Of a stretch of DNA of 64,000 nt, positions 56,479-64,000 are shown in pieces; position 1 is the stretch's first letter, and every line of letters starts with the position of its first letter. The DNA lies in assembly GCA_900100835.1 (NCBI GenBank), contig FNCM01000001.1, forward strand, positions 248,001 to 312,000, in the 5' to 3' direction. The translations under genes were made by a program, and so were the position numbers. This DNA is from Selenomonas sp. WCT3 (lineage in GTDB: Bacteria; Bacillota; Negativicutes; Selenomonadales; Selenomonadaceae). The notes below the pieces were generated by a model. It saw only the letters and a program-made list of their open reading frames with translations, did not search any database and had not been told where the DNA came from.

Positions 56479-57534
56479 TCAATCGGCCAGCACCATGATT
56501 TTTTCCGGTGGCAGATGCAGGTAAATTGGTTTTCCAGTTTCTTGCCACTGCTGCCATTCCTGCCACTCCTGTTTGGAAAGCTCACAGCGGATGGTCTTGC
56601 CATCACTGCCGGCTTTTCGAACCATGACCAGCATCGAAAAGGTATCCTCAATCACTTGGACAATATCAACGGGAATGGTATTTTCTCCTGGGCCGGGGCG
56701 AAATTTTAGAAAATGGGCCCGTATCCCCACGTATTTACTTTTTGCTGGCACATTCGTTGCCAGCAAATCTACCTGCCAATCGTCGGCCCGGACATGCTGG
56801 TTATCAAGGGGGCTGGCGACGGATACATTCTTGCAGCCAGTCAAAAGCGCTGCCGCCAGTGACTCCGGCTGCTTAAAAAGTGCCTTCTTCTCATGAACCT
56901 TCTCCATTTTCCCCTGATTGATGACCGCCACTTTATCGGCCAGCCGATACACTTCCCCTCGGTCATGTGAAACCAAAAGGGCCGTTTTCTCATAGGACTG
57001 CAGCACCTTGCCCAGTTCCAATTCCAACTGCCATTTCAGATAGCTGTCCAAAGCCGAAAAGGGCTCATCTAAGAGGAGCAATTCTGCGTCCGAAGCCAGA
57101 ATCCTGGCAAAAGCGGTCCGCTGCTGCTGTCCTCCCGAAAGCTCAGCCGGATAGGCATCCGCCAAATCCAGCAAGGAAAAGCGCTCCAGATTCGCCTGCA
57201 CCTTTTGTTTCTTTTCGGCATCAGTACCACTAGCCGCAAACCGGATATTTTCCCGAACCGTCATATTGGGAAACAACGCATAATTTTGAAACAAATAACC
57301 TACGCGGCGCTTTTGCGGAGCCAGGTTGATTTTCTTCTCACTGTCAAACAGCACACGCCCGTTTAATACAATATAGCCGCTGTCTGGTGTCTCAATTCCC
57401 GCAATGCACTTCAAGGTCATGCTCTTGCCACACCCCGAAGCCCCGAGCAGGGCAAACACTTCATCCTTCACGGCAAAATCGGCATCCAGGGTAAAATTGC
57501 GGAGCTTCTTCTTTATCCGCACCATCAATTCCAT
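56479..57534 (-). CDS. modC: Molybdate ABC transporter ATPase ModC
   Basis: 351 residues: Walker A LLGASGCGKSMTLKCIAG, signature LSGGQQQRTAFARIL, Walker B LLLLDEPFSALD, and a C-terminal TOBE/Mop-like domain (from ADDWQVDLLATNVPAKSKYVGIRAH) that binds molybdate. The start ATG 57534 overlaps modB by 10 bases and has GGAGG 7 bases upstream. Confidence 0.93.
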   Translation of the reverse strand: MELMVRIKKKLRNFTLDADFAVKDEVFALLGASGCGKSMTLKCIAGIETPDSGYIVLNGRVLFDSEKKINLAPQKRRVGYLFQNYALFPNMTVRENIRFAASGTDAEKKQKVQANLERFSLLDLADAYPAELSGGQQQRTAFARILASDAELLLLDEPFSALDSYLKWQLELELGKVLQSYEKTALLVSHDRGEVYRLADKVAVINQGKMEKVHEKKALFKQPESLAAALLTGCKNVSVASPLDNQHVRADDWQVDLLATNVPAKSKYVGIRAHFLKFRPGPGENTIPVDIVQVIEDTFSMLVMVRKAGSDGKTIRCELSKQEWQEWQQWQETGKPIYLHLPPEKIMVLAD

Positions 57535-58196
57535 AGACAGCCCTCCTTGCCACTACGGGCAATCCACCAATTCATCAGCACCACAAAGAACAGGGAAAAG
57601 AACACAATTACCATTGCCCAATCAAAAGCCAAAGCATAGTCATTTGCCTGAACGGCAGCATATATCGCCGTACTCATCGTCTGCGTCTTCCCCGGAATAT
57701 TGCCCGCAAACATAATGGTTGCACCAAATTCCCCCAAGGCACGCGTGAACGACAGCACCAATCCGGCCAAAATTCCCGAGCGGGCATTGGGCAGCAACAC
57801 CTGCCAGAAAATGCGCCACTCCGATACGCCCAGCGTCTGCGCTGCATAAATGACATTGGGTTCCAACTGCTCAAAAGCGCCTCGCGCCGTCCGATACATA
57901 AGTGGCAAAGATACGACGATTGCCGCAATGACAGCCGCCTGCCAGGTGAAAACCAGCGAGACATCCCACTGCAACAAAAATCTCCCCACCATACTGCGCT
58001 TTCCCAGGAAAAGCAATAAGAAAAAGCCAACCACAGTAGGTGGCAGCACCATCGGCAACGTAATAATGGCATCAGCCAGACCTTTGAAGTGGTTCATGCG
58101 CACCACCATCCAGGCCAGACCGATGCCGGCAAAAAACGTCACCACCGTTGCTGCTCCTGCTGTTTCCAGCGTAATGACCAGCGGTGATAATTCCAT
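57525..58196 (-). CDS. modB: Molybdate ABC transporter permease ModB
   Basis: 223 residues, five membrane segments. The family motif for ATPase contact is EWRIFWQVLLPNARSGILAGLVLSFTRALGEFGATIM. Lies 1 base after modA and overlaps modC. Confidence 0.94.
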   Translation of the reverse strand: MELSPLVITLETAGAATVVTFFAGIGLAWMVVRMNHFKGLADAIITLPMVLPPTVVGFFLLLFLGKRSMVGRFLLQWDVSLVFTWQAAVIAAIVVSLPLMYRTARGAFEQLEPNVIYAAQTLGVSEWRIFWQVLLPNARSGILAGLVLSFTRALGEFGATIMFAGNIPGKTQTMSTAIYAAVQANDYALAFDWAMVIVFFSLFFVVLMNWWIARSGKEGCLWN

Positions 58197-58197
58197 A

Positions 58198-58992
58198 TTA
58201 TTTTACCTCAAACCCATATTTTTCAAACAATTTCCGGCCCGAGCCGCTGGCGGCAAAGGCGAGAAAATCCTTGGCCACATTGGCCTGCTTTGATGCCTTG
58301 AGAACTGCCGCCGGATAGATAATCGGCTTATGCGTCTCAGCCGGTGCTTTGGCCGCTACCCGTACCTTATCCGACACCGCCGCATCGGTCGCATAGACTA
58401 CGCCGCATTCCGCTTCTCCGCTCTCGACCCAGGAAAGGACCTGACGTACGTCCGAACCGTAAACGGCTTTCGCCTTAACCGCATCGAGAATACCGAGTTT
58501 CTTGAACACTTCTTCCGAATACTGGCCAACGGGCACCCCTTTGGGTTCCCCGAGCGCTATATGCGAAATCTCATTCCCCGTTACCTGTTTAAAAACCTTG
58601 AGGTCTTTGCCCCCATCTTTCGGCACAATGAGCACGACCTCATTTTGGAGCAAATCCCGCCGTGTTTCTGGAGCCAGCAAGCCAGCTTGTTCCAATGCAT
58701 TCATCTGCTTCTGTGCTGCTGAGAAAAACAAATCCGTCTCTCCGCCATTTTCGATTGCCTGCTGTAAAGCACCCGAACTGCCAAAGTTAAATACAATTTT
58801 GACGTTCGGATGCTCCTTTTCGTAGGCAGCAGCTAGTTCCTTCATAACATCGGTCAAGCTTGCTGCTGCCGAAACATGCAATTCGATCGTTTCGTTTCCA
58901 GCAGTCGCTGAGGATGTTCCCGCCTGTTGGCTGCCACATCCTGCCAGTACTGTCATGGCCACGGCCATCATCCATACCAAAATCTTTTTCAT
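58198..58992 (-). CDS. modA: Molybdate-binding lipoprotein ModA
   Basis: 264 residues with a lipoprotein signal (lipobox VLAGC at about residue 19), then the ModA signature HVSAAASLTDVMKELAAAYE, FNFGSSGALQQAI and a C-terminal YPAAVLKASKQANVAKDFLAF. It delivers molybdate or tungstate to ModBC. Transcribed behind a probable Moco riboswitch. Confidence 0.94.
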   Translation of the reverse strand: MKKILVWMMAVAMTVLAGCGSQQAGTSSATAGNETIELHVSAAASLTDVMKELAAAYEKEHPNVKIVFNFGSSGALQQAIENGGETDLFFSAAQKQMNALEQAGLLAPETRRDLLQNEVVLIVPKDGGKDLKVFKQVTGNEISHIALGEPKGVPVGQYSEEVFKKLGILDAVKAKAVYGSDVRQVLSWVESGEAECGVVYATDAAVSDKVRVAAKAPAETHKPIIYPAAVLKASKQANVAKDFLAFAASGSGRKLFEKYGFEVK

Positions 58993-59122
58993 CCGTTATT
59001 TTCCTCCTTTTCAAAACGGAAGGGAGCGCGGTTTCCTGTGCTCCCCTGTGGGTATTACCCAGGCGCAGCATCATAGCGCATGACCTTAGATGCTTTTGCT
59101 CGGAGTTACGGTATTCATTATA
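58993..59122 (-). promoter_or_regulatory. Probable Moco riboswitch and promoter of modABC
   Basis: Minus strand from a TATAAT (59117-59122): ACTCCGAG, then CTAAGGTCATGCGC, then GCGCCTGGGTAATACCC, ACAGGGGAGC, ACAGGAAACC and CGCTCCC, and finally AAAAGGAGG before modA. The CCTGGG ... CAGGG ... GGAAACC ... CTCCC order fits the molybdenum-cofactor riboswitch as I remember it. I did not fold it. Confidence 0.8.
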
Positions 59123-59165
59123 CGATAATGGCGAAAAAAAAACTATACCAAATCTCACAACAAAC

Positions 59166-59192
59166 AAAAAGCTCCCACCCGAAGGCAGGAGC
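59166..59192 (-). terminator. Terminator of sigH
   Basis: GCTCCTGCC-TTCG-GGTGGGAGC stem-tetraloop followed by TTTTTG on the minus strand. Confidence 0.88.
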
Positions 59193-59201
59193 GAAAAAAA
59201 C

Positions 59202-59951
59202 TCAATGATTCAAGCCATCATTATCTTTTACACCACGCAAGCGGCGGTTGATGGAACTAAGGCCACGGTAGACCGTACTGATGTCAATCTCATCTCCACG
59301 GTTTTCCATGTACTTTTCTAACTTGCGTTTTACCCGCTGAAGCGCATTATCAATCGATTTGACATGACGATCCAACTCTTCGGCAATCTCCTGATAGGAT
59401 TTTCCATCAAGATAGCTCATCAGAACCTTCCACTCTAAGTCAGACAGAATCTCTTCCATTTTTTTCTCAATATCAATAAATTCCTCTCGACTGATAACGA
59501 GGTCCTCCGGATCGGCTGCCTTTGCACCAGACAACACGTCCAGAAGGGTTCTGTCTGAATCCTCATCGTAGATCGGCTTGTTAAGCGAGATATACGAATT
59601 GAGCGGTATGTGCTTCTGACGAGTCGCCGTCTTGATAGCAGTGATAATCTGACGCGTCACACAAAGCTCTGCAAATGCCCGGAACGAGGATAATTTATCG
59701 TTACGGAAGTCCCGAATGGCCTTATAAAAACCAATCATTCCCTCCTGGATGATATCCTCATGGTCCGCTCCAATCAAGAAATAAGAACGAGCCTTGGCAC
59801 GTACAAAGTTCCGATACTTATGGATAAGATAATCGAGTGCGACCTTATCGTCATTGTCTCTGATTGCTAAAAGAATTTCTTCGTCTGTCAGCTTAGCGAA
59901 TCCCCCATATAAATCATCACTAAATAGTTCTGTAGTACGTTCTGCTTCCAT
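59202..59951 (-). CDS. sigH: Sigma-70 family sigma factor, SigH-like
   Basis: 249 residues from ATG 59951 (AAAGGGG upstream). Region 2: LIHKYRNFVRAKARSYFLIGADHEDIIQEGMIGFYKAIRDFR. Region 4: LSDLEWKVLMSYLDGKSYQEIAEELDRHVKSIDNALQRVKRKLE. Both match Bacillus SigH (Spo0H). About 30 extra residues (GDEIDISTVYRGLSSINRRLRGVKDNDGLNH-like) extend past the usual end. In rod-like Firmicutes SigH drives competence and sporulation entry; its role here is unknown. It closes the conserved cysS-sigH gene block and has its own promoter. Confidence 0.92.
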   Translation of the reverse strand: MEAERTTELFSDDLYGGFAKLTDEEILLAIRDNDDKVALDYLIHKYRNFVRAKARSYFLIGADHEDIIQEGMIGFYKAIRDFRNDKLSSFRAFAELCVTRQIITAIKTATRQKHIPLNSYISLNKPIYDEDSDRTLLDVLSGAKAADPEDLVISREEFIDIEKKMEEILSDLEWKVLMSYLDGKSYQEIAEELDRHVKSIDNALQRVKRKLEKYMENRGDEIDISTVYRGLSSINRRLRGVKDNDGLNH

Positions 59952-60010
59952 CGCACTTTCCCCTTTGCTGAAAACCCCCGTTTTCAATTTATAACTCCCC
60001 TAATAAGAAA

Positions 60011-60040
60011 ATTATACTCCCTCTTTGTTGGTATCGTCAA
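60011..60040 (-). promoter_or_regulatory. Promoter of sigH
   Basis: TTGACG (60035-60040), 18-bp spacer, TATAAT (60011-60016) on the minus strand, in the gap between yacP and sigH. Confidence 0.8.
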
Positions 60041-60104
60041 GAAATCCTCTGGGACTTTTCGACTACTTATTAGCAATAAACGGACAAAACCAATTAGAAA
60101 TTCA

Positions 60105-60635
60105 TCAATGACGCATTTTCCGTAAAATATCCAATTTTTTGACGGTCTCGCTATCCAAACGGTCTTCAACTTCCAAACGAGTGACGGGAAGGGTAACATG
60201 ACCCAAATATTCTTTCTTTAATTGCTTTTTGGCCCGGTGAACTGCCTTTCGAAATTCCAGTGAAGGAATTCGATAGGCCCCCGCGCCCAATATCACGCTT
60301 TGCTCAGCTCCATCGGAAGTGACCACATGAACCTCCCGGCCCTGGCGAACGGAATCATAGGCCAGCCGTTCAATACGGCTGTCAGCAGTTTCCCCTTCAC
60401 CGGTGTAGATGATTTTCATGTGGGCGTTGACCTGGTCATAATGCTCTTCGTCATCGGTAAACATCGCGTCGAACACAATGGTGATATCGTATTTTTCGTA
60501 TGCTCCATATTCCGCCAGCTGATGAATCAGCTGGTCCCTGGCCTCAGATAAATCATTGCGCAGGCGGATAAGTTCCGGCCAGGAATTGATGACATTATAG
60601 CCATCAATAATATAGTGCTCCCTTTTCCTGCTCAT
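60105..60635 (-). CDS. NYN-domain protein YacP (Rae1-like)
   Basis: 176 residues of the NYN/PIN-like nuclease fold: HYIIDGYNVINSWPEL at the start (first catalytic Asp), ITIVFDAMFTDDEEH and HVVTSDGAEQSVILG carry the other acidic residues. In Bacillus the orthologue Rae1 is a ribosome-associated mRNA endonuclease. It follows rlmB by 5 bases. Confidence 0.9.
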   Translation of the reverse strand: MSRKREHYIIDGYNVINSWPELIRLRNDLSEARDQLIHQLAEYGAYEKYDITIVFDAMFTDDEEHYDQVNAHMKIIYTGEGETADSRIERLAYDSVRQGREVHVVTSDGAEQSVILGAGAYRIPSLEFRKAVHRAKKQLKKEYLGHVTLPVTRLEVEDRLDSETVKKLDILRKMRH

Positions 60636-60640
60636 AAGAA

Positions 60641-61549
60641 TCAGCCTTTCTTTGCCAAACGCTGACGCATGGATTCGTACATTAAAATAGAGCCCGCCAC
60701 CGATGCGTTAAGAGAGTTGATTTTCCCCACCATCGGCATCTTGACAATAAAGTCACAGGCTTCCTTGGTCAGGCGGCTCATCCCCTTGCCTTCGCTGCCT
60801 ACCACTAGGACCAAAGCCCCAGTTAAATCGGCTTCATTATAGTTTTGGCTGCCATCCATATCGGCTCCAGCCACCCAGAATCCTTTATCTTTAAGCTTTT
60901 TCAAAGTCTGGGCTATATTTCCTATACGAGCCACAGGCACATATTCAATTGCTCCGGCCGAAGTCTTAGCCACCGTCGCCGTAAGGGGCACACTGCGGCG
61001 CTTTGGAATCAGCACGCCATGGACTCCCGTAGCATCGGCGGTACGCAATAAAGCGCCGAGATTATGCGGGTCTTCCAACTCATCCAACAACAGCAGGAAG
61101 GGGGCTTCTCCCTTTTCCTCCGCTGCCTTCAGGATATCCTCCAATTCGGCATAAGCTACTGGCGCCACATAAGCCATAACGCCCTGATGGCGCAAACCGC
61201 CAGCTACCGACTCAATCTTGCTGCGGTCCACAAACTGGGTGATAACCCCGCGCTCCTTTGCCAAGGCCAGGATTTCCCCAATGGAACCTTCCCGATCCCC
61301 CTCAGCCACCATCAATTTGTTGATGGTACGGCCGGCCTTCAAGGCTTCGGCAACAGCATTGCGGCCAATCAATACATCCTCTGGCAATTCCCGGTCCTTG
61401 GCCGGATTATCCCGGCGCTCAGCTGCCGGCCGCACGCTATGAGCAGCATGCTTTTCACGTTGCTTGCCCCGTTCACGCCGTTCCGCCTGATCCTGACGGC
61501 TCTTCCCACCGTGAAGGGACTTTTTCTTATTCTCACGAAAATCTCTCAT
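60641..61549 (-). CDS. rlmB: 23S rRNA 2'-O-methyltransferase RlmB (TrmH family)
   Basis: 302 residues. An N-terminal basic tail of 55 residues (KKKSLHGGKSRQDQAERRERGKQREK) precedes a substrate-binding L30-like domain (VLIGRNAVAEALKAGRTINKLMV). The SPOUT domain has LDELEDPHNLGALLRTADATG, LVVGSEGKGMSRL and VGKINSLNASVAGSILMYE. It methylates G2251 or the equivalent. It starts 1 base after the thyX stop. Confidence 0.93.
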   Translation of the reverse strand: MRDFRENKKKSLHGGKSRQDQAERRERGKQREKHAAHSVRPAAERRDNPAKDRELPEDVLIGRNAVAEALKAGRTINKLMVAEGDREGSIGEILALAKERGVITQFVDRSKIESVAGGLRHQGVMAYVAPVAYAELEDILKAAEEKGEAPFLLLLDELEDPHNLGALLRTADATGVHGVLIPKRRSVPLTATVAKTSAGAIEYVPVARIGNIAQTLKKLKDKGFWVAGADMDGSQNYNEADLTGALVLVVGSEGKGMSRLTKEACDFIVKMPMVGKINSLNASVAGSILMYESMRQRLAKKG

Positions 61550-61550
61550 A

Positions 61551-62243
61551 TCAATCTTTCTCCCGAAGCTTCAACATTTCCTGAAGCTTGCCGCAGGTCA
61601 TAGCCCCCTCCGGACAGCGCCCGGTGTTGACACAGCTTGCCCCTGCATTGTGGAATAGCGTCGGTGCAACTTTCTTGACTTCTGCCAGCATCTTGTACGC
61701 CATATCGCGAATCTCCCACTGGGCGCGATTGCAGCACCGCAGATTGAAGAAATGGAGCAACGAACGGGCATTCATCGTCACCAGGATTTTGGTCTCCGTA
61801 GCGTTGGCCAACACATACCGGGCGTCTTCCTTAGGCACCCCCATCTCCGTCAGCTCATCATAGGTCTTGCGGATTTCAGCCAGCAAAGCCTCATATTTCG
61901 CCTTGGCCTCTGGCTTTTCCGCAATCGTTGGCGGCGTGATGTATTCGAAGCCATGCGCCGCCACATAGCGCTGGGACTGCTGGTCATAGGACGCGATGCG
62001 ATGACGTACCAATTGATGGGTTAAGACACGGCTTACGCCCTCGATGCCAAAGGTGAAGGTGACATGCTCAATCGTCGAACCATGCCCCAAGGTAACCATC
62101 TTTCGCACCATTTCCTTGGCCTTTTCATCGCTGATTTTCTCGGCCAGCTCTTCTGCCCCCGCCGAGGAATAGCAAAGGCGGGCAGCCATTGCCACCACAT
62201 GCTCCGGATTTGGCGTATACTCCAACAACTTGACTTTTATCAT
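61551..62243 (-). CDS. thyX: Flavin-dependent thymidylate synthase ThyX
   Basis: 230 residues. The ThyX motif [14 protein letters not shown] is present (RHR-x7-S), with [20 protein letters not shown] before it and [12 protein letters not shown] after. It makes dTMP with FAD and methylene-folate. It stands between mrnC and rlmB within a conserved translation/RNA block. Confidence 0.95.
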   Translation of the reverse strand: MIKVKLLEYTPNPEHVVAMAARLCYSSAGAEELAEKISDEKAKEMVRKMVTLGHGSTIEHVTFTFGIEGVSRVLTHQLVRHRIASYDQQSQRYVAAHGFEYITPPTIAEKPEAKAKYEALLAEIRKTYDELTEMGVPKEDARYVLANATETKILVTMNARSLLHFFNLRCCNRAQWEIRDMAYKMLAEVKKVAPTLFHNAGASCVNTGRCPEGAMTCGKLQEMLKLREKD

Positions 62244-62246
62244 AAA

Positions 62247-62735
62247 TTATTTTTTACTCCTTATTTCCTTCATCATAGCCTGTGAAATCACTTGGAATGA
62301 GGCTTCTGCCAGTTCATAGAGCCGTTCATTCTGTTCCGACAGATAGAGACTGCCCAAAAGGGCCTCAAAGCCGGTACTTGCATGATATTCGGCAACGCTG
62401 GCACTGCGCGGAGCATGGCTTTTAGCATTGCGGCCACGGCGGTAGATTCCCTTTTCCTCCTCCGTAAGCATCCCTTCGATGCCACGATAGGCCTTTGCCT
62501 GCCAAACCGCCGACACAATCTGAGCACTAAACGAATGCAGTGCCTGTACCTTGCACTGCTCATAGGAAAGCAGGCGGGTGCGGACATAGAGATGGAAATA
62601 CGCATCCCCCACATAGGCTAGCACCAGCGGATTGAGCTGCTTAACATCCACCTCACGATAACGCTGCAGAATGCCATTATCCCCATCAGGCTCAAACATC
62701 ATAGCAACGAGTTTCTGAAAATGTTCAAACTTCAT
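62247..62735 (-). CDS. mrnC: Mini-ribonuclease III MrnC
   Basis: 162 residues; RNase III fold without a dsRNA-binding domain, processing 23S rRNA precursors. Signature: LVLAYVGDAYFHLYVRTRLL, GRNAKSHAPRSASVAEYHASTGFEALLGSLYLS. I start at ATG 62735, which forms an ATGA overlap with the cysS stop; a GTG four codons earlier is possible. Confidence 0.92.
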   Translation of the reverse strand: MKFEHFQKLVAMMFEPDGDNGILQRYREVDVKQLNPLVLAYVGDAYFHLYVRTRLLSYEQCKVQALHSFSAQIVSAVWQAKAYRGIEGMLTEEEKGIYRRGRNAKSHAPRSASVAEYHASTGFEALLGSLYLSEQNERLYELAEASFQVISQAMMKEIRSKK

Positions 62736-64000
62736 GCTTTTTTCCACCGTGCCCCATTTGGCGTATCTTCGATAACAATGCCAACTTCCTTGAGTTCATC
62801 ACGAATCTTATCGGCAATAGCCCAATTCTTTTCCTTGCGGGCGTCCTGACGGATGCCAATAATGAGTTCCATCAGCTTATCGGTGAGGCCATCGTCAGCA
62901 GCGGCCTCTTCCTGCTCAAAAATGCCGATAATCGAAGCCATTTCCATATAAATCTCACTTACCCGTGCAAATCCGGCAGCATCGAAGGCTACGCCCTTGT
63001 TCATAACTTCTTGATAGTAGATGTTGATGTCCTTGGAGAGACCAAAAAGCTGACTGATAGCCAAAGCCGTATTGAAGTCATCATCCATGGCCTCGTAGAA
63101 ATTCTGACGATATTCCGCTGCCTTCGCGGCCAAATCCTTGGCGGTATCCGAAGTGCCCTCTTTCTTCAAGAGTTCATCCATAAAGGATTTGGACTGTTCC
63201 AAGCGGCCCAGGCTAACCTGTGCTTCCTTGAGGCGTTCATCACTGAAATCCAGCGGGCTGCGGTAGTGAGTCTGCAGAATGAAAAAGCGTACCACTTCGC
63301 CCGGATATTCGTTTAGAATGTCCTTAACCGTGAAGAAGTTATTCTTCGACTTGGACATCTTTTCGTTGTGGATGGTAATGAAACCGTTGTGCAGCCAATA
63401 CTGGGCAAAGCTGTGCTCATCGCCAATGCAGGCCTGGGACTGAGCAATCTCATTTTCGTGATGCGGGAAAATCAAATCACTTCCGCCACCGTGGAAGTCG
63501 AATTTCTTGCCAAGATATTTAAGCGACATCGTGGAGCATTCGATGTGCCAACCCGGACGGCCTTTTCCCCAGGGGCTGTCCCAGCTCGGCTCGCCCGGTT
63601 TTGCCGATTTCCAAAGGGCAAAATCCATGGGATGGTGTTTGCGCGTGTCGACCTCAATGCGGGCGCCAGCCTGCATATCCTCCAATTTGCGGCCGCTGAG
63701 CTTGCCATAGCCCGCAAATTTTTCCACACTGTAGAAAACATCGCCGTTATCCACAGCATATGCGTAACCATTATCGATAAGCTGCTGTACCATGGCAATG
63801 ATATCCGGAATCGTTTCACTGACCCGCGGATAGACATCTGCACGCTTTACATTAAGCGCATCCATGGCTTCGAAATAGGCCTTGATATAGCGGCCGGAGA
63901 TATCGCTCCACTGCAGTCCTTCTTTGTTAGCCGTATTGATGATTTTGTCATCCACATCCGTAAAGTTCTGGATGTAATGAACAGTATACCCCTTTTTCGC
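62732..64000 (-). CDS. cysS: Cysteinyl-tRNA synthetase (N-terminus beyond window)
   Basis: About 422 C-terminal residues are visible. The frame enters at 64000 with KKGYTVHYIQNFTDVDDKII. Zinc and active-site motifs: GWHIECSTMS, GGGSDLIFPHHENEIAQSQA, and KMSKSKNNFFT (the KMSKS loop). The HIGH motif lies outside the window. It leads the cysS-mrnC-thyX-rlmB-yacP block. Confidence 0.96.
   Translation of the reverse strand, partial: AKKGYTVHYIQNFTDVDDKIINTANKEGLQWSDISGRYIKAYFEAMDALNVKRADVYPRVSETIPDIIAMVQQLIDNGYAYAVDNGDVFYSVEKFAGYGKLSGRKLEDMQAGARIEVDTRKHHPMDFALWKSAKPGEPSWDSPWGKGRPGWHIECSTMSLKYLGKKFDFHGGGSDLIFPHHENEIAQSQACIGDEHSFAQYWLHNGFITIHNEKMSKSKNNFFTVKDILNEYPGEVVRFFILQTHYRSPLDFSDERLKEAQVSLGRLEQSKSFMDELLKKEGTSDTAKDLAAKAAEYRQNFYEAMDDDFNTALAISQLFGLSKDINIYYQEVMNKGVAFDAAGFARVSEIYMEMASIIGIFEQEEAAADDGLTDKLMELIIGIRQDARKEKNWAIADKIRDELKEVGIVIEDTPNGARWKKA

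Overview
The window looks like a chromosomal segment of a diderm Firmicute (Negativicutes), most likely a Selenomonas close to S. ruminantium. The strongest clue is a GH43 beta-xylosidase (48362-49981) that, from memory, closely resembles the characterised S. ruminantium enzyme SXA and keeps its key residues D14, D127 and E186. Outer-membrane features agree with a diderm cell: an LptA/OstA-like periplasmic protein and a two-partner secretion pair. Firmicute signatures are also present: T-box leaders, SigH, MrnC, ThyX, and the gene orders dnaG-rpoD-trmK-nif3 and cysS-mrnC-rlmB-yacP-sigH. Most genes are on the minus strand.

Layout. 1-15.3 kb is core housekeeping: nif3-like, trmK, tRNA-Asn, rpoD, dnaG, a dNTPase, an LptA-like gene, adenosine deaminase, glySQ under a glycine T-box, a lipoprotein, recO, a DUF502 gene, a single-frame YbeY-Era fusion, and phoH. 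15.3-23.7 kb is an accessory type I restriction-modification locus in which a metalloprotease/PIN pair sits between hsdM and hsdS. A tiny hydrophobic ORF and a nested palindrome lie just beyond hsdS. 23.7-33.3 kb holds bioB, a DUF2156 protein, an orphan dhaM, purL, yhcH, a T-box controlled Lrp regulator plus aminotransferase, and comFB. 33.4-45.9 kb holds tRNA-Arg, a tpsB-tpsA secretion operon, a putative metal-binding protein with duplicated Cys/His modules, a DUF4143 ATPase behind a 27-bp perfect inverted repeat, two isolated flagellar genes, a serine recombinase, and two ABC transporters (metal uptake type and ABC-2 type).

46.5-56.2 kb is a pentose/xylo-oligosaccharide unit. A LacI-type regulator lies downstream. 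A five-gene operon (xylulokinase, sugar porter, GPH symporter, beta-xylosidase, DUF4867) runs divergently from a fucose/arabinose-isomerase-family gene. Two near-identical palindromes sit just downstream of the two divergent promoters and are probably the LacI operators. The unit would import xylosides or xylose, hydrolyse and isomerise them, and feed xylulose 5-phosphate to the pentose phosphate pathway.

56.4-64 kb holds modABC behind a probable Moco riboswitch, then the sigH-yacP-rlmB-thyX-mrnC-cysS block, cut by the window end. No CRISPR array, rRNA, complete insertion sequence or prophage was seen. Family names come from reading the sequence. No database search was run, and ribosome-binding sites, promoters and hairpins were read by eye.
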